A DNA stretch of 64,000 nucleotides from positions 39,815,569 through 39,879,568 of the forward strand of contig OZ034975.1 in assembly GCA_964030785.1 (NCBI GenBank). The letters are read 5' to 3'. This DNA comes from Siderastrea siderea (taxonomy: Eukaryota > Cnidaria > Anthozoa > Scleractinia > Rhizangiidae). The position numbers and the translations under genes were made by a program. Under the pieces are notes generated by a model that searched no databases, was not told where the DNA came from, and worked only from the letters and a program-made list of their open reading frames with translations. Of this stretch, positions 36,701 through 50,039 are shown piece after piece. How positions within the stretch are numbered: the first letter of the stretch is position 1; each line of letters opens with the position of its first letter.

Positions 36701-39700
36701 GGTACTCTCTGTTTGCTGAATATAATCCATTTGCGTTCCAAATCCCCAGCGTTGATTTGTTAGTGCACTTTAAATGAAAAGTGACTGACTTTAGCTAGAT
36801 AACATCGAAGAACAACCTTTTCTTGCATTTTAATTGACGCCTTTAAGTATGAAAATATGACAACTTCTTAGGGAGCCTGTTCTAATTGGACAACCTGTAT
36901 TAAACGGACACCTGAGGAATCCCCATTCATGTTAATCACGTTCTTTTCTAACAGGAGGATATGGAAATGATTGTTAAAAACGGAAAGTGCAGACTAGTAG
37001 GATTTGTCGACCTTGGAAAAATTCACGATGACATGGAAAAACTTTCAGGTACAACAATACCTTACATACGTCCAAGTAATAAGGACACCAAAGGGACCAC
37101 AATTTAATACCAGGTTGAGGTTTAAGTGAAAGAGGTAGTTTAAGGACATATGCCGTATACATTAAAGTCATTAAAATGCTTTATTATTGATTACAACAGT
37201 CTTCTACTGGGCTCTGTTTACTTAGAGTCCAGATTAATTTTATTTAAAATGGATGTAAAGTTATGTTAGAAATGATGAGTTAAATTAAATGTAAAGTCCA
37301 GTTTCAACTGGTCAACAAAAGAAAATATCGATATTCAGAAAGTGTAGTAGCGTCAGCTCCGATAGCGGAGAGATCCGTGACTGAACGTCAAGAACGTTTA
37401 CTCACGGTTACCACAAGCCTTAGGTTTAATGTGTAAACCGTCTTGCAGTGTTCCTGTTTAGTAGGAAGTGTTTGGGCGAAAGCTCTGGTTCTGCCTCAGT
37501 CTAGCTAAAGCAGTATAGCGGGTGGTTCTCGTCGAATTTCTGTGAACCTTATGGACATGGACGTTTGCGGTATTTATGATGAGACACGTGATGACTACTG
37601 GAAAACAATTGTGAATAAATTGCGGTAAATACTACTAAGGCACACGGGTGCTGTTACAGCAAGACTACTTTCCGTTCCTTACTACTGTATTATACTTGTA
37701 TTGTTGGACATTCCTACAATTCACCAAAGAAAAACAAGTAATTGTTTTTATTTAGTGTTTTTAAGTAAACTATAATTCAGAGAAACTGCGTGGTAAGTTA
37801 ATTGTTTTGCTTCTATTTTTTACATTTGTGTATTGCAGGCAAGGAGGACAACACAGAACTTGCATCTCATGTCCTCCAGTTTGTGTTCCTCGGTGACAGC
37901 GGTTTCCGATTTCCAATTGCACAGTTTCCCTCTGGCACCTGTACCGCCAGTAGCCTATTTTTCTGCTTCTGGGAAGGCGTTAAGAAAATGCTCCAAACAG
38001 GCTTCATGTAAGTTCAATTGGATTCAGTAACACACCAATAGTTGATTTAATATAATTTCATATGGTCTCTACAGCAAGTATTTCAATGAGGTAGAGACAG
38101 GCTCTAGCTTCGTTCTATCCAAACGTTATTAAGTTAAATGAAGTTTTATTGTCATATATATTACAAGCATATACTGTTTCACGTAGGATCTACTACTGTA
38201 TCTTAGACGGAGCAGAAGTGAATAGGCAATTCATAAAATTGCACTTTGACGACGAGTGCGATGCCATAGAAAGGAAATTTGTGGCCCACAACATGTTCAC
38301 TGGAAAGCCGATGGTATTTTTAATGGATCCCAAAGTAAGTTTGGTTCGCCTATACACTTTATTATGATATGTAACTGCATGGTACGCTGCTGTAAAAATA
38401 AAAACATTTTAAAAAGTTACTAACAAATTACTGAATTATTGAAATTAATAAAAAACATGAAACTGGAAATGAAAAAGTTAATGAAAGCAACTTGGAATAA
38501 ACAATAAATTTTTAACTTACGTAGTTAGCCTTATCCTTCAGTCATAATAAATGTTTTGAAGGAAACTGTTTTGAGGAGTTCCACTTAAAATCAGTAATTG
38601 ACCAAAATTGCGCATCAAACCAAGTGGCATGTTCAACTCAACTGGTAATCTTAATATGATGTAAAAACCCACGCTGTCCCTTTATCCAAAAAGAGCAGGG
38701 GAATACAGACGAGAGTGTCAATGCCCTTCGAAGAATTCAGAACCATTGGGAGGTTCTTTTCACCAAGACAATGCTTTATCCGAAGTTCACCTGCGTGATA
38801 ATTTTTAAACTGAATACACACCCGTCCACATTCACAGTTATTCACAAACAAACCAATTCACAATAAATAAAATTGCTTTTATCAATTGTCAATCGACTTT
38901 TCATAAAACTCAAATCAATTTAATGATTACCCAACAGATTTAAAACTAAAAAAAATAGGGCTTGGGTATATCCTATTGTATAACAGTTATTCGATAAGGG
39001 ATGTTATTTGTATATTTCCAATTATTACTTTTATCCATATAGCACAATTTCAAGAAAATCCGTAATAATATTCTGAAAAGCTGCGTGGATGGGAAGACCA
39101 GATGCCTTAAACCAGAGGAAGGCAAATTCATCCTCTGGGAACATTTTGTGAATGCCTTCCATTTTGACCAAGGAGAATTTTCTTTGCCCTCCCACGAAAA
39201 GCTGACGCTGGATCACTTTCACCTGGACCCAGCGTCAAAGATGAGAAATCATCTCGCTGAGGACGTGTTGGACAAGAACATGCTTAGACAGATGAAGGTA
39301 CTATTATAATAATGATAGCAATCAATACGCAAGATAAATTTCATATATGTAAGAACCATTTAATACATATATAACTTATTCATATAAGATATCCCATCTG
39401 CATATACCAGCGGAAACAGTGTTTCACTGAAAACCAGGTTACTAAGATATTCCCCAAAGTCATGAGTTAAAACTGATATACGACTAATGAGAATACCTGT
39501 TCAAGCCGAAGGAGCACTCTATACTAAAGTAAGAACTCTTTGACGCTATGATACTATATTATACTAGAATATAATATCACTTTGTTGGGTACATTCATTC
39601 GAACCAAAATGCTAATCAAAAATTACTTTCAGGCTTACAAGGCACATCTGAGCAGTAAAGGACAAGGAAGTGGAAGCGATGGAGTTGATGCCACCCTAGA

Positions 39701-40136
39701 ACTGCTCACTCACACGTCCAAGGCCATTGAATTATTCAACGATAAATGTCCAATATCATGTACCTCTGACTACAGGCTTAATGACCTGACACAGTTTTAC
39801 TCGTTCCTAACTCAGTGGAAGTCAGGTAGAGGTGGCAAATCTGAAAATTTTTTTTCTGACTAACTATGGTTTGATTTACAATCAATGATTCTTGGTTTTC
39901 AAGCGATAGTCTCAATCAAACTTAAAGAACACCCTCAGGCAGTAATCAAACCAGCCATAATAAACCAAGATCTAGTCGAAAATCATTTTTGTCAAGTTAG
40001 AAGTTGCAATGGTCAGAACAATAATCCCACATGGAGACTGCAAGAACTTGCCCAAAATACTATCAGGTATGGCCAAACTACAATAAGTCGCAAAAGCAAT
40101 GCTGGTTGCGGTGGCGAAAAACAATCCAGTTATTAA
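33761..40136 (+). CDS. P-element-family transposase (10 exons)
   Basis: Exons by splice signal and phase: 33761-33861, 34997-35827, 35872-35967, 36563-36701, 36955-37048, 37839-38007, 38187-38334, 39043-39297, 39633-39825 and 39904-40136. They sum to 2259 nt, about 752 aa. Family landmarks: YLPSNRTIRYYKNK, FVIDEMKIQ (candidate catalytic Asp384), VGFVDLG, LDGAEVN (Asp484), FLMDPKHNFKKIRNN, and NQDLVENHF near the C terminus, matching the P transposase C-terminal motif that supplies catalytic Asp and Glu (698, 701). No THAP zinc finger is visible in the first 300 residues; a CSRCKQTKR motif sits near the end of exon 2. The exon 2/3 join is uncertain: either a 44-56-nt intron or a one-base loss in an A7 run (35832-35838). 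A good donor at 40069 offers an alternative C terminus. Confidence 0.85.
34527..34608 (+). other. tRNA-derived SINE fragment
   Basis: GTTGGCTTGATAGCTCAATTGG resembles a tRNA 5' half with a box A (TAGCTCAATTGG). It is followed by an anticodon-arm-like stretch and a degenerate box B region (GAGTTCTCGTTTCGTTCGAGCC), then a T-rich tail. The T arm does not fold well, so I read it as a tRNA-derived short interspersed element fragment, not a working tRNA gene. It sits in intron 1 of the transposase. Confidence 0.55.
34820..34941. mobile_element. 122-bp foldback MITE with 9-bp target duplication
   Basis: Almost the whole length is a hairpin: TAGCCTGTTCCAGGCGTTCA from the left is inverted at the right end. 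The flanking direct repeat TAAAAGGAC (34811-34819 and 34942-34950) is 9 bp, again a Mutator-like size. It lies 55 bp upstream of transposase exon 2. A half copy exists at 23550-23611. Confidence 0.9.
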
Positions 40137-40746
40137 ACTGTTATCTGCTGTAAATGTAATTATAACTCTATCATCTGTTTATTTTAACATTACAAATTTC
40201 AAAATTATCACATAATTAACTATAAATATAGGAAAGGGACTTACACTATACTGTCGGGAGGTTAGTAAGCAGGATTTGTGTGTTTTGAAAATTGCACCTT
40301 TCCCTCACATTTTACCTAAGTACTCTCCCCTGGGGGAGAAGAGAATGTAACTTATTTACGACATACCGTAAAATGCCTGTTATAAGCCCTGGGCTTATAT
40401 AGCGTCGCAAGTTTTTTTAGATGGCAAACAAAAATTAGTTAATGTGATGTTACTAAAAGTATAGAATTGCCACTGAGAAGATTTGGTACGCTTATATGTA
40501 AGAGGGGGATAACCGGATTCTTGTTTTGTTTCTAAATGAGAGGGATCAAAATAGCACTATTTTATAGTTGATAACAACAACAATGGACAATACAAAAATC
40601 GTTACAAAATGGTAAGACTGAAAATAAGTGAGCTTATATATACGCGGGAGGGATTTTACGGTATGTTGACTTCTTTCTATTCTTTGGCTCGTATCCAAAT
40701 ACACATATGCATATTCTGACCAAACTCCATAGATAACTGATTTCAG
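40137..40746. other. Convergent intergenic region between transposase and helicase
   Basis: About 610 bp separating the two stop codons. Should hold both polyadenylation signals. A potential alternative last transposase exon begins at about 40232 after AAATATAG. No other feature seen. Confidence 0.5.
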
Positions 40747-43700
40747 CTAGTTTCGTCTAGAGATTCGTAGAACGACACGTTGTAGATTATCATCCGCTCT
40801 AGCAAGGGCTTGATATTCGTTGAGAAAGCACGGGTTCGGGACTCTGACGCAAGACTGAAGAACGGGAATTAAGCTAGTTGACAAAGTAGTCTTATTTGCC
40901 CTCGAACCGACTTCCACACCGTAAGCTAAACTCATCTTCGTCAGTTGCTCCTTCGTGTACATTCTGGTGAAGGTCGTTGCACCAAATTTCTTCACATAAC
41001 TGACGAGGCGGTAATGGCTCACGGCTTTCCCCTCGCTGTCGTCTGCTACAATATCCCGAAACTGCACTGCAGATTGTTTTTCATGCAAAGCCTGTTGCTT
41101 CTGAAGGCCTTTTTTTCTGTGTTCTGCACTTCTCTTCAGTCTTGGAGAAACAAGAAGAATGATAAAAGATTAATATAGTACTAGTAGTAATATAGAATTT
41201 GTATAAGGGTTTCACGGCAGCAATGTGCCGGTACATCAACAACGTGCGGAGGTGCAAATGATTTTCTACCTTGATTCACGAAAACGTACCTTCTCTAAAA
41301 TACTGGGCTTTGCCTTTTTGTCGAACTGTCTTCTTCTTTTCTTTTTCCTATTTTACTAGTCATTTAGAGACTCATTGAGTTATCTATGTCATGTTGAAGC
41401 GTAGTTTTAACAGCAAAGTTATGATAAAGAATTCACAGTACACACATAAGTTTTCAAATGGTTATTTTAACCTCAAAAGGGGGCGAAGACATTAGGATCA
41501 CAATACGCCCTATAATGAGTCACTTAAAATCCTTTTTTAACTCCAACTCTGAGGTTGATTTCATTCTAGTCCTCAAATGGAGTTATTTTGAATCTGAGAA
41601 TTACTGCGTATTCCATAATTACCTATGAGCTAGTCGAAAATCCCTTAGGTATTGTCCTGCTCCCATCATAACGTAGCGTTGTATGACCAACTCGAACATG
41701 GTAACTAGAACCTCCTAAAGGAAAAAAGAGGTGTAGATGAACGTTAGGCATGAGTAAATAAATAGATGGGTTTAAGTTTAAGTGTGTACAATATTTTCGA
41801 ATAATTTCCAGTACTTGTACTTCACTGGAACAATACTGCCACTCTTAATCAGGTAATAATACTACAATTATGGTATCAAACAAACGCCCAGTCAATGGTG
41901 AAAATATAAGGTGGCTCTGAAACCCCTTCTGACATTTTTTTAAACTTTTCAAGAAGATGTATTTTAACAAGCTTATTACTATTCGATAATTAAAAAATGA
42001 AGGTAACCGCTGAGCTCGTTGTTTTAGTTATAAGTGCTTAAGGCTAAAATTGAGGGTGTCTTTGACAGTTATACTGTTACTTTGGTAACTAGTTACATCA
42101 AGAAAATGTCCATATCTTGTTAACCAATGACTGGGCATTTGGTTGATACCATCATTGTAGTATCAACTGTTAAATATTGGTAGTATCGATCCATCAAAGT
42201 ATAAGTGCTGGAAACTACTGGAAACTATTGCGAGCCACCTTAAGTATGAACAATATTTAGCATTGCTAAAATTTATTTAAAGCATTAAACAGCATAAATT
42301 CGCTTTTTTTAATTCACGAATATGGTCAACCGTAGTTTTATACTGATAAATAGTTAGTAGTATCAGTCCGTGTCGTGACTTATTACGATTATTTTTAGGT
42401 ATGTGATTAAGCTCAGATAAGTACGGTAATATTATTGCTTGTTTTTTGCTTTTAAACGACATTTCATGTGATAAAGATTGCACAAATCAATAATAATACT
42501 ATTGCATAAAGCGTGCGATTTTTTTTGTTCATGCAGTACGTCCTTTTATTCTGTTTTGTTGCTCAATTTTGTGACGAGCTATGGTCCTATCAAATAAAAT
42601 CAGTGACGTGAATATTGAAAGAACTTATATATTACCTGCTTGCCCTGTACTATCTGGGGTGGAAAACACAGCATCCACTTGGCCTTTAGTTCTGCACAGG
42701 ATTGAAGGGACTTCAAACTGTTGTCAATTGTGTCCTCTTTGTGTAGCCTTAGCTTGCCCTCGTTCATCTCTTTTACCCTTTGTCCTTCCGTTTCCAAGAA
42801 AAATTCATATGCAGTATCACTGATGTTTAAAAGACCTCTGCATCTGAACTGTTTTTCTTCCGTTACAGAAAGTGTTTCGGGGTATCTTGAGATTTCCTCA
42901 ACGCGGCTTTTGTTCTCAATTACGTACTCCTCAAACAGTTCACACATTTCATAACACTGCTTGGCGGTTTCAACTGTTGATTGATTTGCTGAGTACACGT
43001 GCTCCTTGGCATACTTCCGTTTATTATCGAGCACCTTTCTGACAGCCCAGGCCCCCACGTACCGTACTTTAGCCAAGCCTTCCACTTCCATTGCCTTAAC
43101 ATCAAACTCTACGGCGCCTGATGCTTCCTTGACGCGAATTTGGTTCGCAGCAGTTTCTACGACCTTCTTATATACCACTACCATCATCTCGGCTCCAATT
43201 GATGTTTGTACTTGCGACAAGGCCTGACTATTGAAAAACAGCTGTATATCCCGGTAAAAACTAGCTGATCTAGTGATAAGCATGTAAAGTTGATGTGTAT
43301 CAGCAGTCCATTGCCTTTGGGTGATTTTTAATTCGACAGCCGGATGACTTATGCTATCCTCTATGATTATCTGTGCTGCTCGGCTCCACAGAATTCGTCC
43401 CATTACTTCCGTTGTCTCTTCATCGAGTTTCATTAGTTTGTCCAGCTCCTCGTTCTGCTTTTGAGCAAACTCCGACAGAGGCTGCTTAACTTTCATTTCG
43501 CCCAGGATACGTTTGAGATCAAAATCTGCAGGGGGGCTCCAAAGGATGGAATTATTACCATCTTCTAAAAGTAAGGCATACACTGTTTGAAGATCAATAA
43601 CCTGTTCCTTGGGTTCTCCTCGCTCAAAAAAGCTCTTCGCCAACCACTCCGTCTCACGCCAAACATCGTCCCTACTAAGCGTCTCAGCGTCATCTACAAC

Positions 43701-46005
43701 GTTGCCCTTGGCCTCTGTAACGGTCATTTCTTCTTCCGTGAGCAAGTTATTGCGGCAGCAGCTGTACTCTGCATCAACTGGCTTGCAGTGCCCCTCGCAC
43801 ACCTTTTGAAACTCTTCTCCAGGCGTCAACAACTGTTGACTTGAGAAGCCAACAACTTGCAGATTCTCTGAAGACTCTACCCGTGCAAAAGAAACGTAGG
43901 TCAACCCGGGAACAAATTCTCTACTGCAGTGTACTACTGCTGCCGGAAGGGTCAGTCCCTGTGATTTATGGCAAGTGATGGCGTACATGGGTGCCACAGG
44001 ATACTGAGCACTTGTTCCGACAGCCATTCCGGTGGCTAAACGCTTATGCCACTTCTCTCGCTTCAGGCGTACCCTGCCAACATCAGGAAAGTCAACAGTT
44101 AGTTGGTTATCGGCCTCTTGAACGAAGACTCCTGAAGTGCCATTTCTAAGCTTTTCCGAAACATTCCACAATAGCATGACCTTACATCCTGGCTTTAGCA
44201 TGACGATCTTTTCAGCCGGACATTGAATACCTTTAGTATCGCCTTCATCGATAGCTTCTAGCCGGACAAACTCACCAGGCATACTGCGAAGAACATCGCT
44301 GTTGTGGAATAGCACACTAAGTTTCCTAAAGAAAATGTGCGTTGCGTTGGAGCTAACATCATCCTTAAGATTCCTAGAGAGATACTGCACAAAACGCTTG
44401 CAGGTGTCACTGCATTTACCAAGCCGAATCTCCATCAGACATTCAAGAAACTGCCTTTCTCTAGGATTTTGTCGCATAATCGTTATTAGTTCATACCGAT
44501 GAGGCAAAAGTTTACTGAATATAAGGGATTCAAACATGGGCCTTCCCTCGTCGAAAAAATTAGGAACTGGTTGTAGCTGTAGGAACTCACCAACTACAAC
44601 GACCTGCTTGCCAGCAAAAGGTTTCAGGGCATCATTCTCCAGTGCCAACATGTGATGAATAAAGTTGGCAATCTCGAACACTCTGCGGCTGGACATCGAT
44701 GCCTCGTCCCAAATGATACATTGCACCTCTTTTAATCTTTCTCGTACTAGGTTATTAGACGTGGCCCTCTCTATCACTTGTTTGCAGGGGAGATCCGCAG
44801 TCTCTAACCCATAGAAAGCATGGACTGTGGAAATCGGCGCACCTAGATCGTTATATACTGTACCCGCAACGCCACTGGAACATACAATTTCGCAGCTGAT
44901 TGCCCGTTGAATAAAATTTCGAAATATGTTCTTGACAAGGAAAGATTTTCCCGTCCCAGCTTGCCCGGTAATGAACACATTATGGCCACTATTTACCACT
45001 TTAAAAACCTCTTCTTGATCATCCGTTAACCTGCACAAAATATATTTCAAAAGTAACGTTAGGAGAGAAGATGACAGTGAATGCCATGTTTGGACTGTTT
45101 AGATAAATTTTAAACTTTGTTAGTGTTTTAATATCAGATGCTTTCAATTTTGAATCTTTTTCGCCAGCCCTTTCCCCGATTAGTTTTCTGGTCTCGGTTA
45201 AAAAACGAACGACAAGTATCCGTTAAGTAGGTCAATTTTTCGATTTCTCTGAGAGCTGAGCCAACAAACTGTAAAGATGGTAAGAGCAACTGAACGTCTT
45301 TTTTCCCTCGAAATTAAAAGCCAAGGATACGTATGTCATGTTCTTACATGGTAAAAAGCGTCAATGAAGCGTATCGAAGCATGGTGGAGCTTCTCGCTCC
45401 ACGACGTGCTTATTTCAAACATAAATTTGCCTTTCTAATTCAATCACGACTTGATACCTTAACTGGTCTGTGGTTATTAATTTTGACTCAAATGTGAAAT
45501 ATTGCGTCTTAGGGGCACTGAAATTAAATATATATAGTATATATTTATATATTATATACCGTTTTTATTATATAATATACGTGTAACACATATGTTTTGT
45601 AACAAAAAAATTAGATGTGCAACGTGGTTTTATTAAACTTAGTTTCGTTAACGTAAAATAAAGTTGCAAACATTTATAGACCGCCCGGTGGTTCTTTGAA
45701 GCCGCTACACATATAATAAATTCTGCAATCATAGATAATTTTTTTTCTAAAAAATGTACTCACCTGGCCATTAAAAGTAGGTCTTCATAAGGCCACAAAA
45801 TCCCACGCAGCAATTCCACCTTTCTCGCGCGAACCAGACAACGTTGGAGCGACAATTTGTGTCCGCACCGGGTCATAGTTACTACAATTGTAACACGACC
45901 AAAACGAGCGTGGCCCTCCCGATAAGGGCATGGTTTGACTGGTGTCCAAAGCCGACCGCGGTCAAACGGGGCTATCGGGATCCTCACGCATCCATGGCGG
46001 CCCAT
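40747..46005 (-). CDS. PIF1-type DNA helicase (4 exons) of the 14-kb transposon
   Basis: Exons on the minus strand: 46005-45764, 45030-42636, 41714-41623 and 41140-40747, joined in consistent phase (2, 0, 2), giving about 1040 aa. Exon 1 starts in the right terminal repeat with AAAATGG context and an upstream in-frame stop. The helicase core follows: Walker A GQAGTGKS (about residues 103-110), Walker B IIWDEASM (Asp about 189), VVVVGEFLQLQPV in place of the common GDFxQLPPV, and TCHKSQGLTLP followed by TYVSFARVESSENL. This fits PIF1-like superfamily 1 helicases (5'-3' unwinding is family knowledge). The half after about residue 500 is unrecognised; the last exons contain FELVIQRYVMMGAGQYLRDFR and a SAP-like basic stretch. 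No Rep nuclease is present, so this is not a Helitron. Confidence 0.85.
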
Positions 46006-47037
46006 TTTGAGATGCTATTACGATTTTGTGCAGTGGATAATTCTTTTGGTACACGAGGTATGTGCAATTGGTTTTGAGAAAATCACTTGTATGTCTTCCT
46101 TTTGTCAAGTCGCTAAGTCAGAATGGGAGCCTGAACTAGATTTGTGGGTAAATTCGAGCGAATTCCGAAACGTGTCGAGGGGTGATAGTGGCTAAATCGG
46201 GCCAAGTGACTCCTTCCTTGTCAATGTATTATACACGTACTAACACAGTTAAGTAAATGGACCTAAAATTGCTCAAAATGCTATGTAAGGATAGCAAACA
46301 ACACCATGTAATATTTCATGAACTTTATTCAGTTAGTTCGTTGTTATGTATTGCTCAAAATGTTCGCTTCGAAATCCCATACAAAGACTTATATTTTGAA
46401 ACGCCATTTTTAATGATATTCAAATATTATGCTTGGGCTTCCTATGCACTGATCTGCCATTTCACCTACACAAAAGCATACCTCTTTTCACTAAATGAGC
46501 TATATTTCTTGATATGCGCCATTTCCACTCACAATTTTCTCAAACCTGAATGAATCCATAGTCGAAAAACAACTATACGCCGGAAAAGTTCCATCTTTCC
46601 CAACATTTTGTCACCATAAACGGCAATATTTTGAGCTTCTTGTATAAGAAATCAAATGTCGGTATTCGACCGCCGACCTCTGCGCACAAATATATTTGCA
46701 TATATTTGCATATATTTGCGTATAGTTGTTTTTCGACTATGGATTCATTCAGGTTTGAGGAAATTGTGAGTGGAAATGGCGCATTTCAAGAAATATAGCT
46801 CATTTAGTGAAAAGAAGTATGCTTTTGTGCGGGTGAAATGGCAGATCAGTGTGCAACCTTTGCATAATATTATAATACTAATTGGGAGCAAAAATCAGAA
46901 AGACGCTTATTCTCGCTCGGTCGGAGAGCGAATTTTTGCCCTAGATAGCGAGTACGTAAGATATAAACAAAGAAACACTGTTTGTTTCGTAAAATTTTAT
47001 TAATTTTCAGTCATACCTCAAGCTTTGGCTACCTGTG
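45806..47037. repeat. Right terminal inverted repeat of the 14-kb transposon
   Basis: Inverse of the left repeat, ending GGCTACCTGTG at 47037 just before GTAGCAA. It is longer than the left copy because of the foldback at 46455-46843; without that insertion the lengths agree (about 839 vs 855 bp). Contains most of helicase exon 1, reading inward with an intact ATG at 46005-46003. Confidence 0.92.
46455..46843. mobile_element. 389-bp foldback element inside the right terminal repeat
   Basis: The ends TGCCATTTCACC...ACAAAAGC are inverted over about 123 bp with roughly five mismatches. A direct GATC flanks it (46451-46454 and 46844-46847), which is absent as a pair from the left repeat copy. 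The central 140 bp contains ATATTTGCAT repeats. Its absence in the left repeat shows it inserted after the 14-kb transposon formed. The 4-bp duplication class is tentative because GATC is itself palindromic. Confidence 0.85.
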
Positions 47038-47044
47038 GTAGCAA

Positions 47045-48334
<1,290 letters not shown>

Positions 48335-48488
48335 AATTGTTTGCTTTTTCTTTTTATGTTTCTCTCTGTTTGTTCTTTGTTTTTTTTTCTTCTTGAAAAG
48401 TGTTGATGTGACAAGTAAACAAGTGGTTAATGTCAAATGGCTAAAGGTGGGAGCTGGAGGTTGACGTTGGTTTGTGACCTATTTTCAG

Positions 48489-48878
48489 ATGGTGGAAGCA
48501 TCACTTGGTATGAGCCTCTTCCGGTTGAGACAATAGTAGATGTGAACGTGCATCACACAAACAGCACACAGTTCCTGGAAGGAGCCATCAATTCAACACT
48601 GAGCTGGAACTTCAGTCTGACGCCAGATTTAAGCTTAACAACCTTGTCTTTAAAATTAAACGATGTCGCCATCGCAGGAGCTCTACCATCAGGACAACAT
48701 GGGGTACTTGACGGTTTTAAAGAAAGATTCGACATCAGCTGGATTCCCAACCAAAGAGTCACTTTGGTCATCTTCAATGTGACTGCTAATGAAAATGGCA
48801 CATACGCCTGTGTACTGGCTACAACTGAGGGATTTGTGGGCAAAGTGTGGAAAAGCAAAATGCAAGTGAATGTTGTTG
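48489..48878 (+). CDS. N-terminal V-type Ig domain exon (right gene copy)
   Basis: A 390-nt plus-strand exon, acceptor CTATTTTCAG ending at 48488, donor GTAAGT at 48879. It is about 96% identical to the exon at 25025-25414, which lies in the opposite orientation. I count 12 amino-acid replacements against 3 silent changes. The Ig F-strand pattern ENGTYACVLATTEG is kept, and the start of the following intron is also similar. Further exons of this gene are not visible before 52 kb, where the Polinton-like element begins. The gene is the diverging partner of the minus-strand one. Its name is not recognised. Confidence 0.82.
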
Positions 48879-50039
48879 GTAAGTTTTTAAATTAATCGAT
48901 AATCTAGTCAACGCATTATTCAATTAGCTGTGATAAGATATTCTACTGACGTGGGTTTCATTCCGGTGCAAGATGGTTTTACTGACACATGTTGAGATTT
49001 TCCGATCTCTAAGGTCTGTATATGTAGACTATAATTAAGTTCAAGTGAATGTTGTTTGTAAGCCGACTATGAAACGAATAATCTTAGAGGTGTTTAAAAT
49101 TTGGAGTCTCCTACCTCTATATGCTGTTGTCACTTCCACTGTGTAGTGCGATATTTGATAATAAATTTCACAAGAGAAAAATTTTGCTCATGCTCATTGT
49201 GCGTTTACCTTATCCAAATGTATATATTTAAATATTAAAACTGCCAAGTCTATAAATTGTAAGTGGGGCCTGATAAGCTATATCTAAGTGAATTTTGTTG
49301 GTAAGCCGGCTTGGAAATTACATTTCAACACACAACCCAGGCAATCGCTAATTTCAATTTAGTAATATAAAAAGTGTTTTGCCTTATCTTGTTACCTTTA
49401 GTTATGATCGTGTGTCTAACTAGCAAGCACATAAAATATTGCGCACCTATTCTTACTAAAAACAAAGTAAGTGATTCTTTTCAGCTGAATTATTCCCAAA
49501 TGCGTGACGTGAAATTCATAAGACCAGTGTACAACGGCTAAAGCAGAGGTTTATTACTCTAACACGTCTAAGGCCTTATTGGAACAACTTTTGCTGCTGC
49601 TCGAGAGATTACTAGCGCCGGGTCATTTGCAAGAGGAAATTCTATTTGAACAACTTGAACCTCGGAACAGTTTCTGTATAGTAGTTCTAAGATTCGTGAT
49701 AATATGGCTTAACTTAAAAAGGGAAACAACATTTTGCTTACAATCTTTTTCTACCCTGGGTTCCAGAGGTTTAGAGTCATATTTTCCTTTGAAGGCGGCG
49801 CGAGAAAAACCTCTGGAGACGTTCGAGAATTTCTTTGATAGCGACGAGCCAATGACAAATCTGCTTACAAGCGTCCTGTCCAGAATATGGACGAAAAAGC
49901 TGATTAGCTCTATTGCTATTACTTCTTAAGGGATTCATTATCTATGAACGCTGGGCTTGTGATTCGTGTTTCGGGATCACCAATTTCTTAAAAAAATACT
50001 TCAAGTGCATTATCTATACTGTATCACCAATTGGTGATA
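48879..50039. other. Intron of the right Ig gene, no exon seen
   Basis: The motif GTGAATGTTGTTGGTAAGCCG or close variants recurs at about 49045 and 49293, resembling the end of the Ig exon plus its donor. These look like small repeated fragments, not full exons. A 116-codon frame at 49579-49929 has no recognisable domain. Confidence 0.35.

Larger units (their letters stand above)
32897..47037. mobile_element. 14.1-kb P-superfamily-like transposon carrying transposase and PIF1-type helicase
   Basis: Long inverted repeats (32897-33751 and 45806-47037) begin CACAGGTAACC and end GGCTACCTGTG. They are flanked by the perfect 7-bp direct repeat GTAGCAA (32890-32896 and 47038-47044). Between them lie two convergent spliced genes: a P-element-family transposase (33761-40136, plus) and a PIF1-type helicase (40747-46005, minus), with only 610 bp between their stop codons. 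P elements usually make an 8-bp duplication (family knowledge); here seven bases match exactly and the eighth does not. Both genes read inward from the repeats. Nested insertions are a 122-bp foldback, a tRNA-derived fragment and a 389-bp foldback. Both genes appear nearly intact. Confidence 0.9.

Noticed and set aside
40069..40280. Extra last exon for the transposase after the donor at 40069
   Set aside because: The read-through ending ISRKSNAG looks more like the family C terminus as I recall it; kept only as an alternative.
42636..45030. PIF1-like helicase as sign of a Helitron
   Set aside because: No Rep/HUH nuclease motif nearby, no Helitron-type ends, and the gene lies between inverted repeats with a target duplication.
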